Source: Desulfosporosinus acidiphilus SJ4 (GTDB lineage: Bacteria; Bacillota; Desulfitobacteriia; Desulfitobacteriales; Desulfitobacteriaceae). Taken from it: DNA of 64,000 nucleotides. The stretch covers positions 2,327,977 through 2,391,976 of the forward strand of contig NC_018068.1 in NCBI RefSeq assembly GCF_000255115.2. Direction: 5' to 3'. The translations under genes and the position numbers were made by a program. Shown here in pieces: positions 55,088-64,000 of the stretch (the first letter of the stretch is position 1; each line of letters begins with the position of its first letter). The notes beneath the pieces are model-generated. The model had not been told where the DNA came from. It saw only the letters and a list, made by a program, of their open reading frames with translations, and ran no database searches.

Positions 55088-56335
55088 ATGGCTTATAAGA
55101 GTATTCTGGTGGTTGGAGGGGGAATCAGCGGGCTTACCGCCGCTGTAGAAGCTTCCGAAGCAGGAAGCGAGGTCTATCTGGTTGAAGAGAAAGCCTATCT
55201 TGGCGGCCGGGTAGCCCAGATGAACCAATATTTTCCTAAGTTATGCCCTCCAAACTGCGGGTTAGAGATTAACTTCCGCAGAATAAAGCAGAATCCGAGA
55301 ATCAAATTTTTCACCTTGGCAGAGATCGAATCCATTGAGGGAGACGAAGGGGATTTTACCGTCACCGTAACATCGAAACCGCGCTATGTGAACCAAAACT
55401 GCACAGCTTGCGGGAAATGTACGGAAGTATGCCCGGCAGAGAGAGCCAATGAGTTCAATTACGGTATGGATAAAACGAAGGCAATCTATCAAGCTCATGC
55501 CTTTGCGTTTCCCATGAAGTACCTGATTGACGGGGAAGCATGTCTGGGAGCAGAATGCGGTAAATGTCTCAGTGCCTGTGAGTATGGCGCTATCGAATTG
55601 GATATGGAACCCAAAAGTTTCAAACTCAACGTGGGTTCTATCGTATGGGCTACCGGCTGGGAGCCATATGATGCTGCAAAGATCTCCTATTACGGCTTTG
55701 GCCGGTATCAAAATGTTATTACGAATGTCATGATGGAACGTATGGCCGCCATTAATCGTCCGACCGCCGGAAAGATTGTCCGACCTTCGGATGGCAAAGA
55801 AGTTAAAACCATTGCATTTGTCCAGTGCGCCGGATCTCGTGATGAGAACCACCTGGCGTATTGTTCCGGCATTTGCTGCATGGCATCGTTGAAACAAGCA
55901 ACCTACGTCTTAAAACAAAGTCCGGATGCGAAAGTATCGATGTTTTACATTGACGTCCGGGCGATGGGAAAATATGAAGACTTTTATACAAACGTCCAAG
56001 ACAAGATCAACCTGATCAAAGGAAAAGTAGGAGAGATCTCCGAAGATCCTGCGACGAAGGAACTGATCGTACAAGTCGAGAATCAAGAAACCGGTGAAAT
56101 CATGAGGGAACGTGTGGACATGGTCGTTTTGGCGACAGGCATGGTGCCATCCACAGCCGGAACCAAAGTACCGGTTAGTATAGCCTATGATGAGGACGGA
56201 TTTATTGCTTCAGAATCAGAAAAACCCGGGATCTATGGCGCTGGAAGCGTGAAGAAGCCATTGGATGTAGCCTCATCGGCAAAAGATGCTACAGCAGCAG
56301 CACTAAAAGCCCTACAATCTACGGTGAGGAGGTAG
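55088..56335 (+). CDS. qmoA: QmoA, FAD subunit of the quinone-interacting oxidoreductase
   Basis: A 415-residue HdrA-like flavoprotein. FAD motif ILVVGGGISGLTAAVEASEAGSEV at the start, then GGRVAQMNQYFPKLCPPNCG, Fe-S motifs CTACGKCTEVCP and CLGAECGKCLSACEYG, and the second FAD region VDMVVLATGMVPST. QmoABC-type complexes pass menaquinol electrons to APS reductase. ATG 55088 has GGGGAGG 7 bases upstream. Codons end in G or C more often than in genes before 54362. qmoB starts 4 bases after the stop. Confidence 0.93.
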   Translation: MAYKSILVVGGGISGLTAAVEASEAGSEVYLVEEKAYLGGRVAQMNQYFPKLCPPNCGLEINFRRIKQNPRIKFFTLAEIESIEGDEGDFTVTVTSKPRYVNQNCTACGKCTEVCPAERANEFNYGMDKTKAIYQAHAFAFPMKYLIDGEACLGAECGKCLSACEYGAIELDMEPKSFKLNVGSIVWATGWEPYDAAKISYYGFGRYQNVITNVMMERMAAINRPTAGKIVRPSDGKEVKTIAFVQCAGSRDENHLAYCSGICCMASLKQATYVLKQSPDAKVSMFYIDVRAMGKYEDFYTNVQDKINLIKGKVGEISEDPATKELIVQVENQETGEIMRERVDMVVLATGMVPSTAGTKVPVSIAYDEDGFIASESEKPGIYGAGSVKKPLDVASSAKDATAAALKALQSTVRR

Positions 56336-56339
56336 CTCA

Positions 56340-58563
56340 ATGGATAAAAAGACAGGGGTATATATCTGTACCGGCTGTGGAATTGGAGACGCCTTAGACA
56401 TTGAGGCTCTGTCCAAGGTTGCCACCAAAGAAAGCAAAGTTCCTGTATGTAAGACACACGCGTTTTTCTGCGGAGAAGAAGGCGTCGCTCAAATTAAAAG
56501 TGACATCGCTAACGAAGGGGTTAACACCGTCGTCATCGCCGGCTGCTCATCCCGGGTCAATTATGATGTCTTTGATTTTGGGCCCTCAATCATCCTGGAA
56601 CGGGCCAATTTGCGGGAACAAGTCATCTGGTGCCATCCCGAGGATGATGAAGATACCCAAATGATGGCGGAAGACAACCTGCGGATGAGTCTGGCCAAGG
56701 CTGCCCATATTGACATCCCGGAAGGGTACCGAGTCGAGAACATGGTTAAAACCATCCTCGTCGTGGGCGGAGGCCTGACAGGAATCACTGCAGCCCTTGA
56801 AGGAGCCAAAGCAGGCTATAAAACAGTCCTCGTTGAGAAGAACCCGGTACTGGGCGGGCTGGATGAACAGCTTATTTAAACAAGCTCCCTTAAAGGCTCC
56901 TTACAGCGATCCGGAAGAGGTCGATATCGCCTCAAGAATCCAAGAAGCAGAAGCCAACCCGGATGTCACAATCTACACCGGTGCAGAAATTAAAGAGATC
57001 GCCGGTGCGCCGGGAATGTTTGATGTGACCATCGAGCAAAACGGCAGTGTAATCAAGGAACGCATCGGATCCGTTGTCTTAGCTACCGGAGCCGTACCCT
57101 ATGAAGCCGGGAAATTAGAGCACCTTGGTTATGGCAAATATGCTAACGTTATCACTAGTCAAGCCTTTGAAGAACTGGCGAAAAACGGAAAGATTGTACG
57201 CCCCGGAGACGGCAAAGAAGTACAAAGCATCGCGTTCCTGCAATGTGCAGGCTCACGGGATGGTAACCACCTGCCATATTGCTCCTCAGTCTGCTGTGTA
57301 GAATCCCTGAAGCAAGCAACTTATCTGAAGGAGCAAAACCCGGAAGCTGCGATCTACGTTTTCAATAAAGATATCCGAACTCCCGGACAGTATGAAAAAC
57401 TGTACAAACGAGTACAAAAAGACGGAGCCATCTTCGTTCGCGGAGACGTGACAGGGATTACAGAAGACGATGACAAGAACCTGCTCATCGAAGCGGCAGA
57501 CGTCCTTACGGGTGCGACCATAGGCACCGAAGGGGTTGATCTAGTCGTCTTAGCCACAGGGATGGTCCCAACAACAGCTTTCGGAGAAAGCTTAGATGCG
57601 ACGAGTGACGACGAAGAAAAAGAAAAAGAAGAGAAACCGCAAGGTGACACGATCATCCGTTCAAATCTGTTGAATCTGGCGTATCGCCAAGGCCCTGAGA
57701 TGCCGACCCTGAAATATGGATTTTCAGACTCCCATTTCATCTGCTTCCCTTATGAAACCCGACGAACGGGGATCTATGCGGCAGGAAGTGTTCGAGCCCC
57801 GATGGATGCTCTTTCCAGTATCGAAGATGCCACCGGAGCAGCGATGAAAGCCATCCAATGCATTGAACTGAGCGAACTGGGTTCCGCGGTGCATCCAAGG
57901 GTAGGGGATCTATCCTTCCCAAGTTTTGCTATGCAGCGTTGTACACAATGTAAACGTTGTACCGTAGAATGTCCTTTCGGAGCGATCAACGAAGATGATA
58001 AATTCAACCCGCTGCCGAATCCAACCCGTTGCCGACGGTGCGGAATCTGTATGGGAGCTTGCCCGGAACGGATCATTTCCTTCAAAAACTACTCCGTGCC
58101 GATGATTGGCAACATGATTAAAGCCATTGAAGTACCGGAAGAGGATGAAGAAAAACCAAGAATTGTAGTATTCGCCTGTGAAAATGATGCCATACCGGCA
58201 TTAGACATGGCGGGTATCAACCGATTAAAGTACAATGCTTGGGTACGGGTGATTCCCGTAAGATGCTTAGGTTCCATGAGCCTGGTATGGATCGCGGATA
58301 CGTTATCCAAAGGAATTGATGGCATATTACTCCTGGGATGTAAGCACGGCGATGACTATCAATGCCACTTCATCAAAGGAAGCGAATTGGCGGAAACCCG
58401 GCTTTCGAAAGTGGCAGAAACGTTAGATCGATTGTCACTGGAGTCGGAGCGCGTACGGATGGAACAAGTATCCATTATGGATTACGATCAAATACCAGGA
58501 ATCCTGGACGGCTTTGCCGAGAGACTAGAAGAACTGGGTCCTAACCCCTATAAAGGGTTCTAA
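56340..58563 (+). pseudogene. qmoB: QmoB, HdrA/MvhD-type subunit, interrupted by a +1 frameshift as sequenced
   Basis: The frame from ATG 56340 stops at 56877-56879 (179 codons). The +2 frame continues as clear QmoB to 58563. Joining them by dropping one G from GGG at 56856-56858 gives 740 residues, the usual length, reading LVEKNPVLGGWMNSLFKQAP across the join. N-terminal HdrA domain (ICTGCGIGD, FAD motif TILVVGGGLTGITAALEGAK), second FAD part, ferredoxin clusters CTQCKRCTVECPFG and CRRCGICMGACPE, and a C-terminal MvhD domain (PVRCLGSM, LLLGCKHGDDYQC). Both halves are otherwise intact, so a sequencing or assembly error is likely; a real mutation or programmed shift is possible. Confidence 0.88.
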
Positions 58564-58590
58564 GTCCTTGAATAGCAAAGGAGCATTAGT

Positions 58591-59760
58591 ATGGAAGAAA
58601 TAAAAAGTGTATCTCTGGAGATGAAAGATTATATTGTTTCTTCAGGGGCGGAGACGCTCAGCTGGTGTATGCAATGCGGACTCTGCACCAACCTTTGTCC
58701 TTGGCGGTTAGTCCCCGGAGAAGTGAGTGAAGCATTTAACATTCGGAAAATGCAGCGCTTGGGTCAACTGGGATTAGAAGGTTTTGAAGAAGAAGAAGTC
58801 CTGTTTGCCTGCGCGACCTGCGGGATGTGTCAAACGAATTGCCCGAGGAAAGTAGATATTATCAGCAACGTACGGTCGATGCGAAACACCACAGTAGGTG
58901 CAGGGTTTTTACCGGCGCACCTGAGGCCGATCGCCGGAAGCATTCATGCCAACGGAAACCCCTGGTCAGGAGAGAAAGAAAAGCGTGCGGAATGGCAGGA
59001 AGGACTGGATATTCCAGCCTTCAGTGAAGACACAGAGTACTTGCTGTATGTCTGCTGCACCTCCTGCTACGATACCCGGAGCAAGAAAATCGCGAAAAGC
59101 ATTGTCAGCCTGTTAAAACAAGCCGGAGTAAGCTTCGGAGTCTTAACAGCGGAAGAGAACTGCTGCGGAGAGACAATCCGTAAACTGGGCGATGAAGAAT
59201 TGTTCCAAAAGTTAGCAGAGTCCAACATTAACTTGTTTAACAGCAAAGGGGTCAAGAAGATCATAACGACATCGCCCCACTGCTTATATGCCTTTAAGAA
59301 GGATTATCCGGACTACGGCGGAGAGTATGAAGTCGTGCATTATTCGGAAGTTCTAAGCAAACTGGTGAAAGAAGGAAAACTGACCTTTAAGGGAGAAGTA
59401 GGGAAAAAGGTAACCTTCCATGATCCGTGTTATTTAGGACGGCATAACGAAGTGTATGATGCACCGAGGGAACTGATCCAAGCTGTCCCCGGAGTAGAGT
59501 TCGTCGAACTGGACCGCAATCAGAGCAAGAGCCTCTGCTGTGCAGGCGGAGGAGGACGTGTTTGGGCGGAAGTACCATTTGGCCAACGCTTCGGAGAATT
59601 GAGAATTACCGATGCAGTGGATAAGCAAGCTGATGTCTTAGTCACAGCCTGTCCCTATTGCATCTTAATGCTCGACGATGCTTGTGCAGGTCTGGAGAAG
59701 AAAGATGTGCTGGAAGTTATGGAAATGTCCGAACTCCTTTGTTCAGCGAGCAAGCCTTAA
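58591..59760 (+). CDS. HdrC-HdrB fusion protein of the Qmo complex
   Basis: A 389-residue soluble Fe-S protein that takes the place of membrane QmoC in Gram-positive sulfate reducers. HdrC part: CMQCGLCTNLCPWR and CATCGMCQTNCPRK (residues about 28-90). HdrB/HdrD part: two CCG motifs, CCTSCYDTRSKK to NCCGETIRKLGD and HDPCYLGRHNEVYD to LCCAGGGGRVW. Usually HdrB and HdrC are separate; here one chain. It lacks membrane helices, so quinone contact must come from another protein. It shares its C-terminal layout with the Fe-S protein encoded at 61749. Confidence 0.88.
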   Translation: MEEIKSVSLEMKDYIVSSGAETLSWCMQCGLCTNLCPWRLVPGEVSEAFNIRKMQRLGQLGLEGFEEEEVLFACATCGMCQTNCPRKVDIISNVRSMRNTTVGAGFLPAHLRPIAGSIHANGNPWSGEKEKRAEWQEGLDIPAFSEDTEYLLYVCCTSCYDTRSKKIAKSIVSLLKQAGVSFGVLTAEENCCGETIRKLGDEELFQKLAESNINLFNSKGVKKIITTSPHCLYAFKKDYPDYGGEYEVVHYSEVLSKLVKEGKLTFKGEVGKKVTFHDPCYLGRHNEVYDAPRELIQAVPGVEFVELDRNQSKSLCCAGGGGRVWAEVPFGQRFGELRITDAVDKQADVLVTACPYCILMLDDACAGLEKKDVLEVMEMSELLCSASKP

Positions 59761-59764
59761 TATC

Positions 59765-59799
59765 TTATTGGCGATACCATTTCCCCATATAGGGGAGGT
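59765..59799. repeat. Right boundary repeat of the qmo block
   Basis: TTATTGGC (59765-59772), a 14-base insert ending CCCC, then CATATAGGGGAGGT (59786-59799, identical to 55068-55081). The ribosome-site-like AGGGGAGGT here has no start codon at a working distance, so it looks like a copy left at the edge of an inserted block. Confidence 0.5.
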
Positions 59800-59869
59800 G
59801 TCCAAAAATATATCAACCATTAATCCCAATAAGCCTTTGACAAAATAGTAAAAGTTAGGAGGAGAAAGC

Positions 59870-60643
59870 ATGAACATCATCGTTTGCATCAAACAAACAT
59901 TTGATACCGAGGCTAAGATTGTTCTTGATGGTAACGGCAAAATCGATCCCAATGGGGTCAACCTAATTATTAATCCTTACGATGAATATGCTATTGAAGA
60001 GGGAATTCGTCTTAAGGAGAAATTTGGTGGCGAAGTAACCATTGTTACTATGGGAGGTCCACGTGCTCAGGAGGCTGTACGTACGGCTTTAGCCATGGGG
60101 GCGGACAAAGGTGTAGTAGTTACTGATCCTATTTTGGACAGTAGCGATGAATGGGCTAATGCCGAAATCCTTGCTAAAGCAATAGCACAACTCCCGTATG
60201 ACATTATCATATCTGGCCGAATTGCCATTGACGATGGAGCTAGCCAACTGGGTGTACGTTTAGCAGAAGCCTTAAATGTTCCTTCTGTAAGCAGCGTTCT
60301 TAAGCTCGATGTTGCTGGAACTCAAGTCACCGCAACTCGTGAAATTGACGGCGGAACTGAAACTATTGAAGTTGCATTACCTGCTGTATTCACAGCCCAA
60401 AAAGGTCTTAATGAACCCCGTTATCCATCGGTAGCAGGAATCATGAAGGCTAAAAAGAAACCTTTAAAATCAATGGCTGTTGCAGACCTCGGTTTAGCTG
60501 CCGGTGATTTAGCATCTAAAATGACTGTTCAGAAATACACCTTGCCTACAGCTCGCAAAGCAGGACAAAAGATCCCTGGGGATGCAGCTCAAGCCGCCAA
60601 AGAATTAGCACGACTATTGCATGAAGAAGCTAAAGTTTTGTAG
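59870..60643 (+). CDS. etfB: Electron transfer flavoprotein beta subunit
   Basis: A 257-residue EtfB/FixA-family subunit. MNIIVCIKQTFDTEAKI start, NPYDEYAIEEGIRLKE, TMGGPRAQEAVRTALAMGADKG and the AMP/FAD-binding region. It pairs with EtfA and takes electrons from acyl-CoA or similar dehydrogenases. Strong AGGAGG site. Codon use returns to the AT-ending pattern of the genes before qmo. etfA starts 15 bases after its stop. Confidence 0.94.
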   Translation: MNIIVCIKQTFDTEAKIVLDGNGKIDPNGVNLIINPYDEYAIEEGIRLKEKFGGEVTIVTMGGPRAQEAVRTALAMGADKGVVVTDPILDSSDEWANAEILAKAIAQLPYDIIISGRIAIDDGASQLGVRLAEALNVPSVSSVLKLDVAGTQVTATREIDGGTETIEVALPAVFTAQKGLNEPRYPSVAGIMKAKKKPLKSMAVADLGLAAGDLASKMTVQKYTLPTARKAGQKIPGDAAQAAKELARLLHEEAKVL

Positions 60644-60657
60644 AAGGAGGAATAAAC

Positions 60658-61647
60658 ATGGCAAAAGGAATATGGGTTGTTGTTGAACAACGCGAACAAC
60701 AAATTCGTAAAGTTTCATTAGAACTTCTTGGACAAGGACGTAAAATGGCCGATGAAACCGGCGAGCCTTTGGTAGCCGTTGTACTTGGTCAAGGAATTGA
60801 AGGACTTGCACAAACTCTAGCTGCCAATGGCGCAGATAAAGTTATACTCGTTGAAAATGAGAAACTGGCTGAATATACAACCGGAGCTTATACTTCAGCA
60901 TTGAACCAATTGATTCGCAAAGAGGAACCCCAAGCCGTCCTTATGGGTAATACGGCTGTTGGAAAGGACCTCGCTCCTCGTTTAGCCCAACGTTTAGGTG
61001 TCGGACTGGCTTCTGACTGCACCGGCATTGAACTCGATGCTAGCAGTTTTATGGTCTTTAAACGTCCAATTTATGCTGGTAAAGCATTTGAATATCTTGC
61101 TTCCAGTGTTCGTCCAATTCTTGCTACAATTCGTCCTAATACCTATACTTTGCCTGTTGCTGATGATTCCCGCAAAGCTGAAGTTGTTAAAGAAAGTGCG
61201 GAAATTGATGCTGCAGATTTGCGCGCAATTCTCAAGGAAGTTGCCATTGCTGCTTCTAAACGTCCTGAATTGACAGAAGCAAATATCATTGTTTCCGGCG
61301 GACGCGGAATGAAAGGCCCCGAGAACTATGTTATCTTGGAAGCACTTGCAGATGTCATCGGCGCTGCCGTAGGAGCTTCTCGTGCAGCAGTTGATGCAGG
61401 CTGGAGAGAGCAAAAATTCCAAGTTGGGCAAACAGGAAAAACCGTTGCTCCTACCCTCTACATTGCCTGCGGAATTTCAGGAGCTATTCAGCACCTTGCT
61501 GGTATGGGTTCTTCCAAATTTATCGTTGCTATTAATAAAGATCCTGAAGCGAATATTTTCAATGTTGCAGATTATGGAATCGTCGGAGATCTCTTCGAAG
61601 TTGTTCCTGTACTCACTGAAGAATTCAAAAAAATTGTTAATGCTTAA
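60658..61647 (+). CDS. etfA: Electron transfer flavoprotein alpha subunit
   Basis: A 329-residue EtfA/FixB-family subunit. The C-terminal FAD domain is clear: [38 protein letters not shown], then [27 protein letters not shown] and [31 protein letters not shown] lies just before the ATG. Length lacks an extra N-terminal ferredoxin domain, so there is no sign here of the bifurcating fused type. Confidence 0.94.
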   Translation: MAKGIWVVVEQREQQIRKVSLELLGQGRKMADETGEPLVAVVLGQGIEGLAQTLAANGADKVILVENEKLAEYTTGAYTSALNQLIRKEEPQAVLMGNTAVGKDLAPRLAQRLGVGLASDCTGIELDASSFMVFKRPIYAGKAFEYLASSVRPILATIRPNTYTLPVADDSRKAEVVKESAEIDAADLRAILKEVAIAASKRPELTEANIIVSGGRGMKGPENYVILEALADVIGAAVGASRAAVDAGWREQKFQVGQTGKTVAPTLYIACGISGAIQHLAGMGSSKFIVAINKDPEANIFNVADYGIVGDLFEVVPVLTEEFKKIVNA

Positions 61648-61696
61648 TTGTAGTTTTAAGTTTTAGTAATTGATATTTGATAACTGAATAAATTAA

Positions 61697-61729
61697 TTTA
61701 GCGAAGCGCCTAAAAGGTGCTTCGCTAAA
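61697..61729 (+). other. Strong intercistronic hairpin between etfA and the Fe-S oxidoreductase gene
   Basis: TTTAGCGAAGCGCC / GGTGCTTCGCTAAA forms a 14-bp stem (one wobble) with loop TAAAA. No T run follows; the ribosome site of the next gene begins 6 bases later. It may be a weak terminator or an end that protects the etfBA message from 3' decay. Confidence 0.6.
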
Positions 61730-61748
61730 TAACTAAGGAGAGATGAGA

Positions 61749-63788
61749 ATGGCCACACGTCAAGTGTACTGGAACATTGAAGGAGAACATTGGCTATATT
61801 TATTCTTCATCATTGCACTTATTTTCTTCGGTTACGGAGTGTACAAACGTTTGTCACTTTGGAAATTAGGACAACCTGAGAATCGCTGGAAAGACGTATG
61901 GCAAGGCATAAAAGATATTCTTGTATATGGATTCGGGCACAAGCGAATCCTTAAAGATTCTTATCCGGGTATTATGCACTTTTGCATTTTTTGGGGATTT
62001 GTATTTTTAGCTTTTGCAACTGCTATGATTACGCTGCAAGCAGATTTTGGACTACATATTTTCCATGGATGGCTTTATTTATTTATTAAACTAACATCTA
62101 ATGTATTTGGTTTATTAGCTATCCTGGGCATCGTAGTTGCTTTTTATCGCCGTTATATACAAAGACCTGATCGACTAGATAATAAAACGGATGATGCAAT
62201 CACACTAGCTTTAATATTTGTAATACTGTTAACGGGTTTTGTCATTGAAGGAACCCGCATCGCTGCAACACCTGATCCTTGGGCCGGATGGGGATTTATA
62301 GGACAGTGGATATCTATTCCTCTTAAAGCATCTCTCAACGAAGCACAATTACTCTCATTGCACAGATTCCTTTGGTGGTTTCATCTTCTCTTAGCAATGA
62401 CGTTCATCGGATACTTCCCTTATTCAAAGATGTTCCATGTTATACTCGGGCCGTTAAATATGTTTTTCCGTCACCGAGGACCCATAGGAATCCCTGAACC
62501 CATTGATTTTGAAGATGAAAGCATTGAAACCTTTGGGAAAAGTCAATTACGTGAGTTTACGTGGAAAACCCTTTTTAATACGGATGTTTGCTTACGTTGC
62601 GGACGTTGCCAGGATAATTGCCCTGCCTACTTAAGTGGAAAACACTTAAATCCCAAAAAGATCATTCAAGATATGCGTGTTTTAATGGAAGAAACCGGTG
62701 AAGCCCTTAAGGCATCACAAAAATTAGCGGTAGCCAATCAAGGTGCAGATTTAGAAAGTGCTGCAGCTGAAGAAGCTGTAGAATTGCCGGTAAGGTCACT
62801 GATTGGTGAAGTAATTCCGGAAGAAGATCTATGGGCCTGCACAACATGTCGTTCTTGCGAACAGCAATGTCCTGTTTTTGTTGAACATGTGGATAAGACT
62901 ATTGATATGCGCCGCAATCTGGTACTCATGGAGACCCGTTTCCCTGCAGAAGCCCAGCTGGCATTTAGGAATATGGAGAATAACGGAAATCCCTGGGGGA
63001 TTGGCTGGACGACACGTGCTGATTTCTTGACAGGGCTTGGCGTTAAAACCTTTGATGAAGATCCTAATGCTGAATATTTATATTGGCCTGGTTGTTCGGG
63101 AGCCTTTGATGCACGCAATCAAAAAGTTTCTGCAGCCTTGGTAAAATTGTTCCAAGCAGCTGGTGTTCATTTTGCAATCTTGGGTAATAGTGAGAAATGC
63201 TGCGGTGACTCAGCACGTAAACTTGGCAATGAATATTTATTCTACTCATTGGCTTCGGAAAACATTGAGGTTATGAAAGGTTATGGAGTCAAAAAAATCA
63301 TTACTCAATGTCCACACTGCTTTAATATTCTTAAGAACGAATATCCTCAATTAGATGGGAATTTTGAAGTCATACATCATACGGTCTTTTTGTTGGATCT
63401 TGTTAAAGAAGGAAAACTTAAATTCAAAAATATTGCCGGAAAATCAGTTACCTATCATGATTCCTGCTATTTAGGACGCTATAACCAGATCTATGATCAA
63501 CCACGTGAATTGCTGAAAATGGTTGGTTTAGAAATCAAAGAAATGGCTCATACAGGCGAAAAGAGTTTCTGTTGCGGAGCCGGCGGCGGACGTATGTGGC
63601 TTGAGGAGCATGAAGGTGAACGCATTAATGTTATGCGTACTGATGAAGCTATCGCAGTTAAAACTAATTATGTAAGTACTGCTTGTCCATTCTGTTTAAC
63701 CATGATTGTTGATGGAATTGCTATGCGCGAAGTTGGAGAGGATTTAAAGGCTCTCGATATTTCAGAAATTTTAGAAATGGTAATCTAA
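61749..63788 (+). CDS. Membrane Fe-S oxidoreductase, Etf:menaquinone oxidoreductase-like (HdrD family)
   Basis: A 679-residue protein. About six N-terminal transmembrane helices of the nitrate reductase gamma type with candidate heme His (IMHFCIFWGFVF, LHRFLWWFHLLLAM), then ferredoxin clusters CLRCGRCQDNCPA and CTTCRSCEQQCPV, and two CCG domains ending YHDSCYLGRYNQIYD and FCCGAGGGRMW. This layout is that of Etf:quinone oxidoreductase proteins found beside etfBA in anaerobes, passing Etf electrons to menaquinone or back. ATG 61749 is chosen, 6 bases after AAGGAGAG; ATG 61743 is too close. Confidence 0.88.
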   Translation: MATRQVYWNIEGEHWLYLFFIIALIFFGYGVYKRLSLWKLGQPENRWKDVWQGIKDILVYGFGHKRILKDSYPGIMHFCIFWGFVFLAFATAMITLQADFGLHIFHGWLYLFIKLTSNVFGLLAILGIVVAFYRRYIQRPDRLDNKTDDAITLALIFVILLTGFVIEGTRIAATPDPWAGWGFIGQWISIPLKASLNEAQLLSLHRFLWWFHLLLAMTFIGYFPYSKMFHVILGPLNMFFRHRGPIGIPEPIDFEDESIETFGKSQLREFTWKTLFNTDVCLRCGRCQDNCPAYLSGKHLNPKKIIQDMRVLMEETGEALKASQKLAVANQGADLESAAAEEAVELPVRSLIGEVIPEEDLWACTTCRSCEQQCPVFVEHVDKTIDMRRNLVLMETRFPAEAQLAFRNMENNGNPWGIGWTTRADFLTGLGVKTFDEDPNAEYLYWPGCSGAFDARNQKVSAALVKLFQAAGVHFAILGNSEKCCGDSARKLGNEYLFYSLASENIEVMKGYGVKKIITQCPHCFNILKNEYPQLDGNFEVIHHTVFLLDLVKEGKLKFKNIAGKSVTYHDSCYLGRYNQIYDQPRELLKMVGLEIKEMAHTGEKSFCCGAGGGRMWLEEHEGERINVMRTDEAIAVKTNYVSTACPFCLTMIVDGIAMREVGEDLKALDISEILEMVI

Positions 63789-63821
63789 ATAATCAATTCA
63801 AAAGATTTACTTTTATGGTTC

Positions 63822-63890
63822 GAATTCCGAACATTTAATATTGTCATTGGAATTCAGAACATTGTACTAATTCTGTACAGAGGGAACATT
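63822..63890. promoter_or_regulatory. Phased direct repeats, probable operator of the next gene
   Basis: GAATTCCGAACATT (63822-63835) and GAATTCAGAACATT (63850-63863) are 28 bases apart, and a third GAACATT lies at 63884-63890, 27 bases on. A short palindrome TCTGTACAGA sits between the last two. Regular spacing near 2.5 helical turns suits cooperative regulator binding. A ribosome site (AAGGAGGG, 63966-63973) near the window end suggests a gene just beyond it. Confidence 0.4.
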
Positions 63891-64000
63891 CTCTAATATC
63901 CAAGTGATTTAGTTAATTGTGATCTCTGTATAGAATTACATTTATTTACTTCTGGTATTTTATAAAAGGAGGGATGCATAAGTAATTTGATAAACTCCTG

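Noticed and set aside
55262-55897. 211-codon minus-strand frame opposite qmoA
   Set aside because: Antisense shadow of a well-supported gene, made long by its G/C-rich third positions; no ribosome site or known domain.
56797-58563. Separate gene starting at 56797 in the second qmoB frame
   Set aside because: Residues before the join are out-of-frame qmoB sequence and there is no ribosome site; it is the continuation of qmoB.

Overview
The window is chromosomal DNA from a sulfate-reducing member of the Firmicutes, most likely Desulfosporosinus or a close relative. Low GC, Gram-positive ribosome binding sites with frequent TTG and GTG starts, type III glutamine synthetase, YqxD and CvfB point to a Clostridia-type genome. 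A complete dsrMKJOP set, dsrC and a qmoAB-hdrCB-type locus point to dissimilatory sulfate reduction. dsrAB, aprBA and sat are not in the window.

Layout. 1-4766 is a 16S (5' end cut by the window edge)-23S-5S rRNA operon with no spacer tRNAs, closed by a strong terminator. It is followed by a fragment of a second 5S gene carrying two inserted hairpins and by decayed coding sequence. 5233-11695 holds a secreted NlpC/P60 hydrolase, a methyltransferase, a flavin reductase, butyrate kinase with phosphate butyryltransferase, and a short-chain dehydrogenase. 12136-17770 holds a polyferredoxin membrane protein with a CRP/FNR-type site upstream, a fused MetF-MetV methylenetetrahydrofolate reductase with a small Cys protein, and glutamine synthetase III. 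18107-27353 holds a sigma-54 activator with an N-terminal dinucleotide-binding domain, a GlnL-like regulator, a dicarboxylate symporter and its sensor kinase, then cvfB, a YqxD-family gene and htpG.

27860-33894 is the dsr membrane locus: an RsbRD-type gene, dsrM, dsrK, dsrJ, dsrO and dsrP as one overlapping operon, then dsrC with its own leader and terminator. DsrMKJOP links the menaquinone pool to the DsrC trisulfide made by DsrAB. 34444-49204 carries an HD hydrolase, a class II aldolase and S-adenosylhomocysteinase, topoisomerase III, a DEAD-box helicase, a MoxR/VWA pair, cardiolipin synthase, and korDABC with an overlapping HEAT-repeat gene. 49255-52464 (minus) is a 2-hydroxyacyl-CoA dehydratase-type pair with its activase. 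Desulfoferrodoxin and a beta-hydroxyacid dehydrogenase follow.

55088-61647 joins qmoA, qmoB (frameshifted here) and an HdrC-HdrB fusion to etfB and etfA; an Etf:quinone oxidoreductase-like membrane Fe-S protein follows (61749-63788). Qmo carries menaquinol electrons to APS reductase, and the Etf branch would feed electrons from acyl-CoA or similar oxidations into the same quinone pool. The qmo block looks richer in G/C-ending codons than its neighbours and is bracketed by matching short sequences. Its leader can form two mutually exclusive hairpins.

Other structure of interest includes a family of IS200/IS605-end-like hairpins at six intergenic places without a transposase, an 18-bp perfect palindrome before the butyrate kinase gene, and a wobble-rich hairpin in the dsr leader. 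I found no tRNA gene, CRISPR array, intact transposase or prophage. The individual enzymes belong to known families; the less familiar points are the regulatory RNA-like elements, the qmo cassette boundaries, the decayed expanded 5S copy and the domain mix of the sigma-54 regulator.
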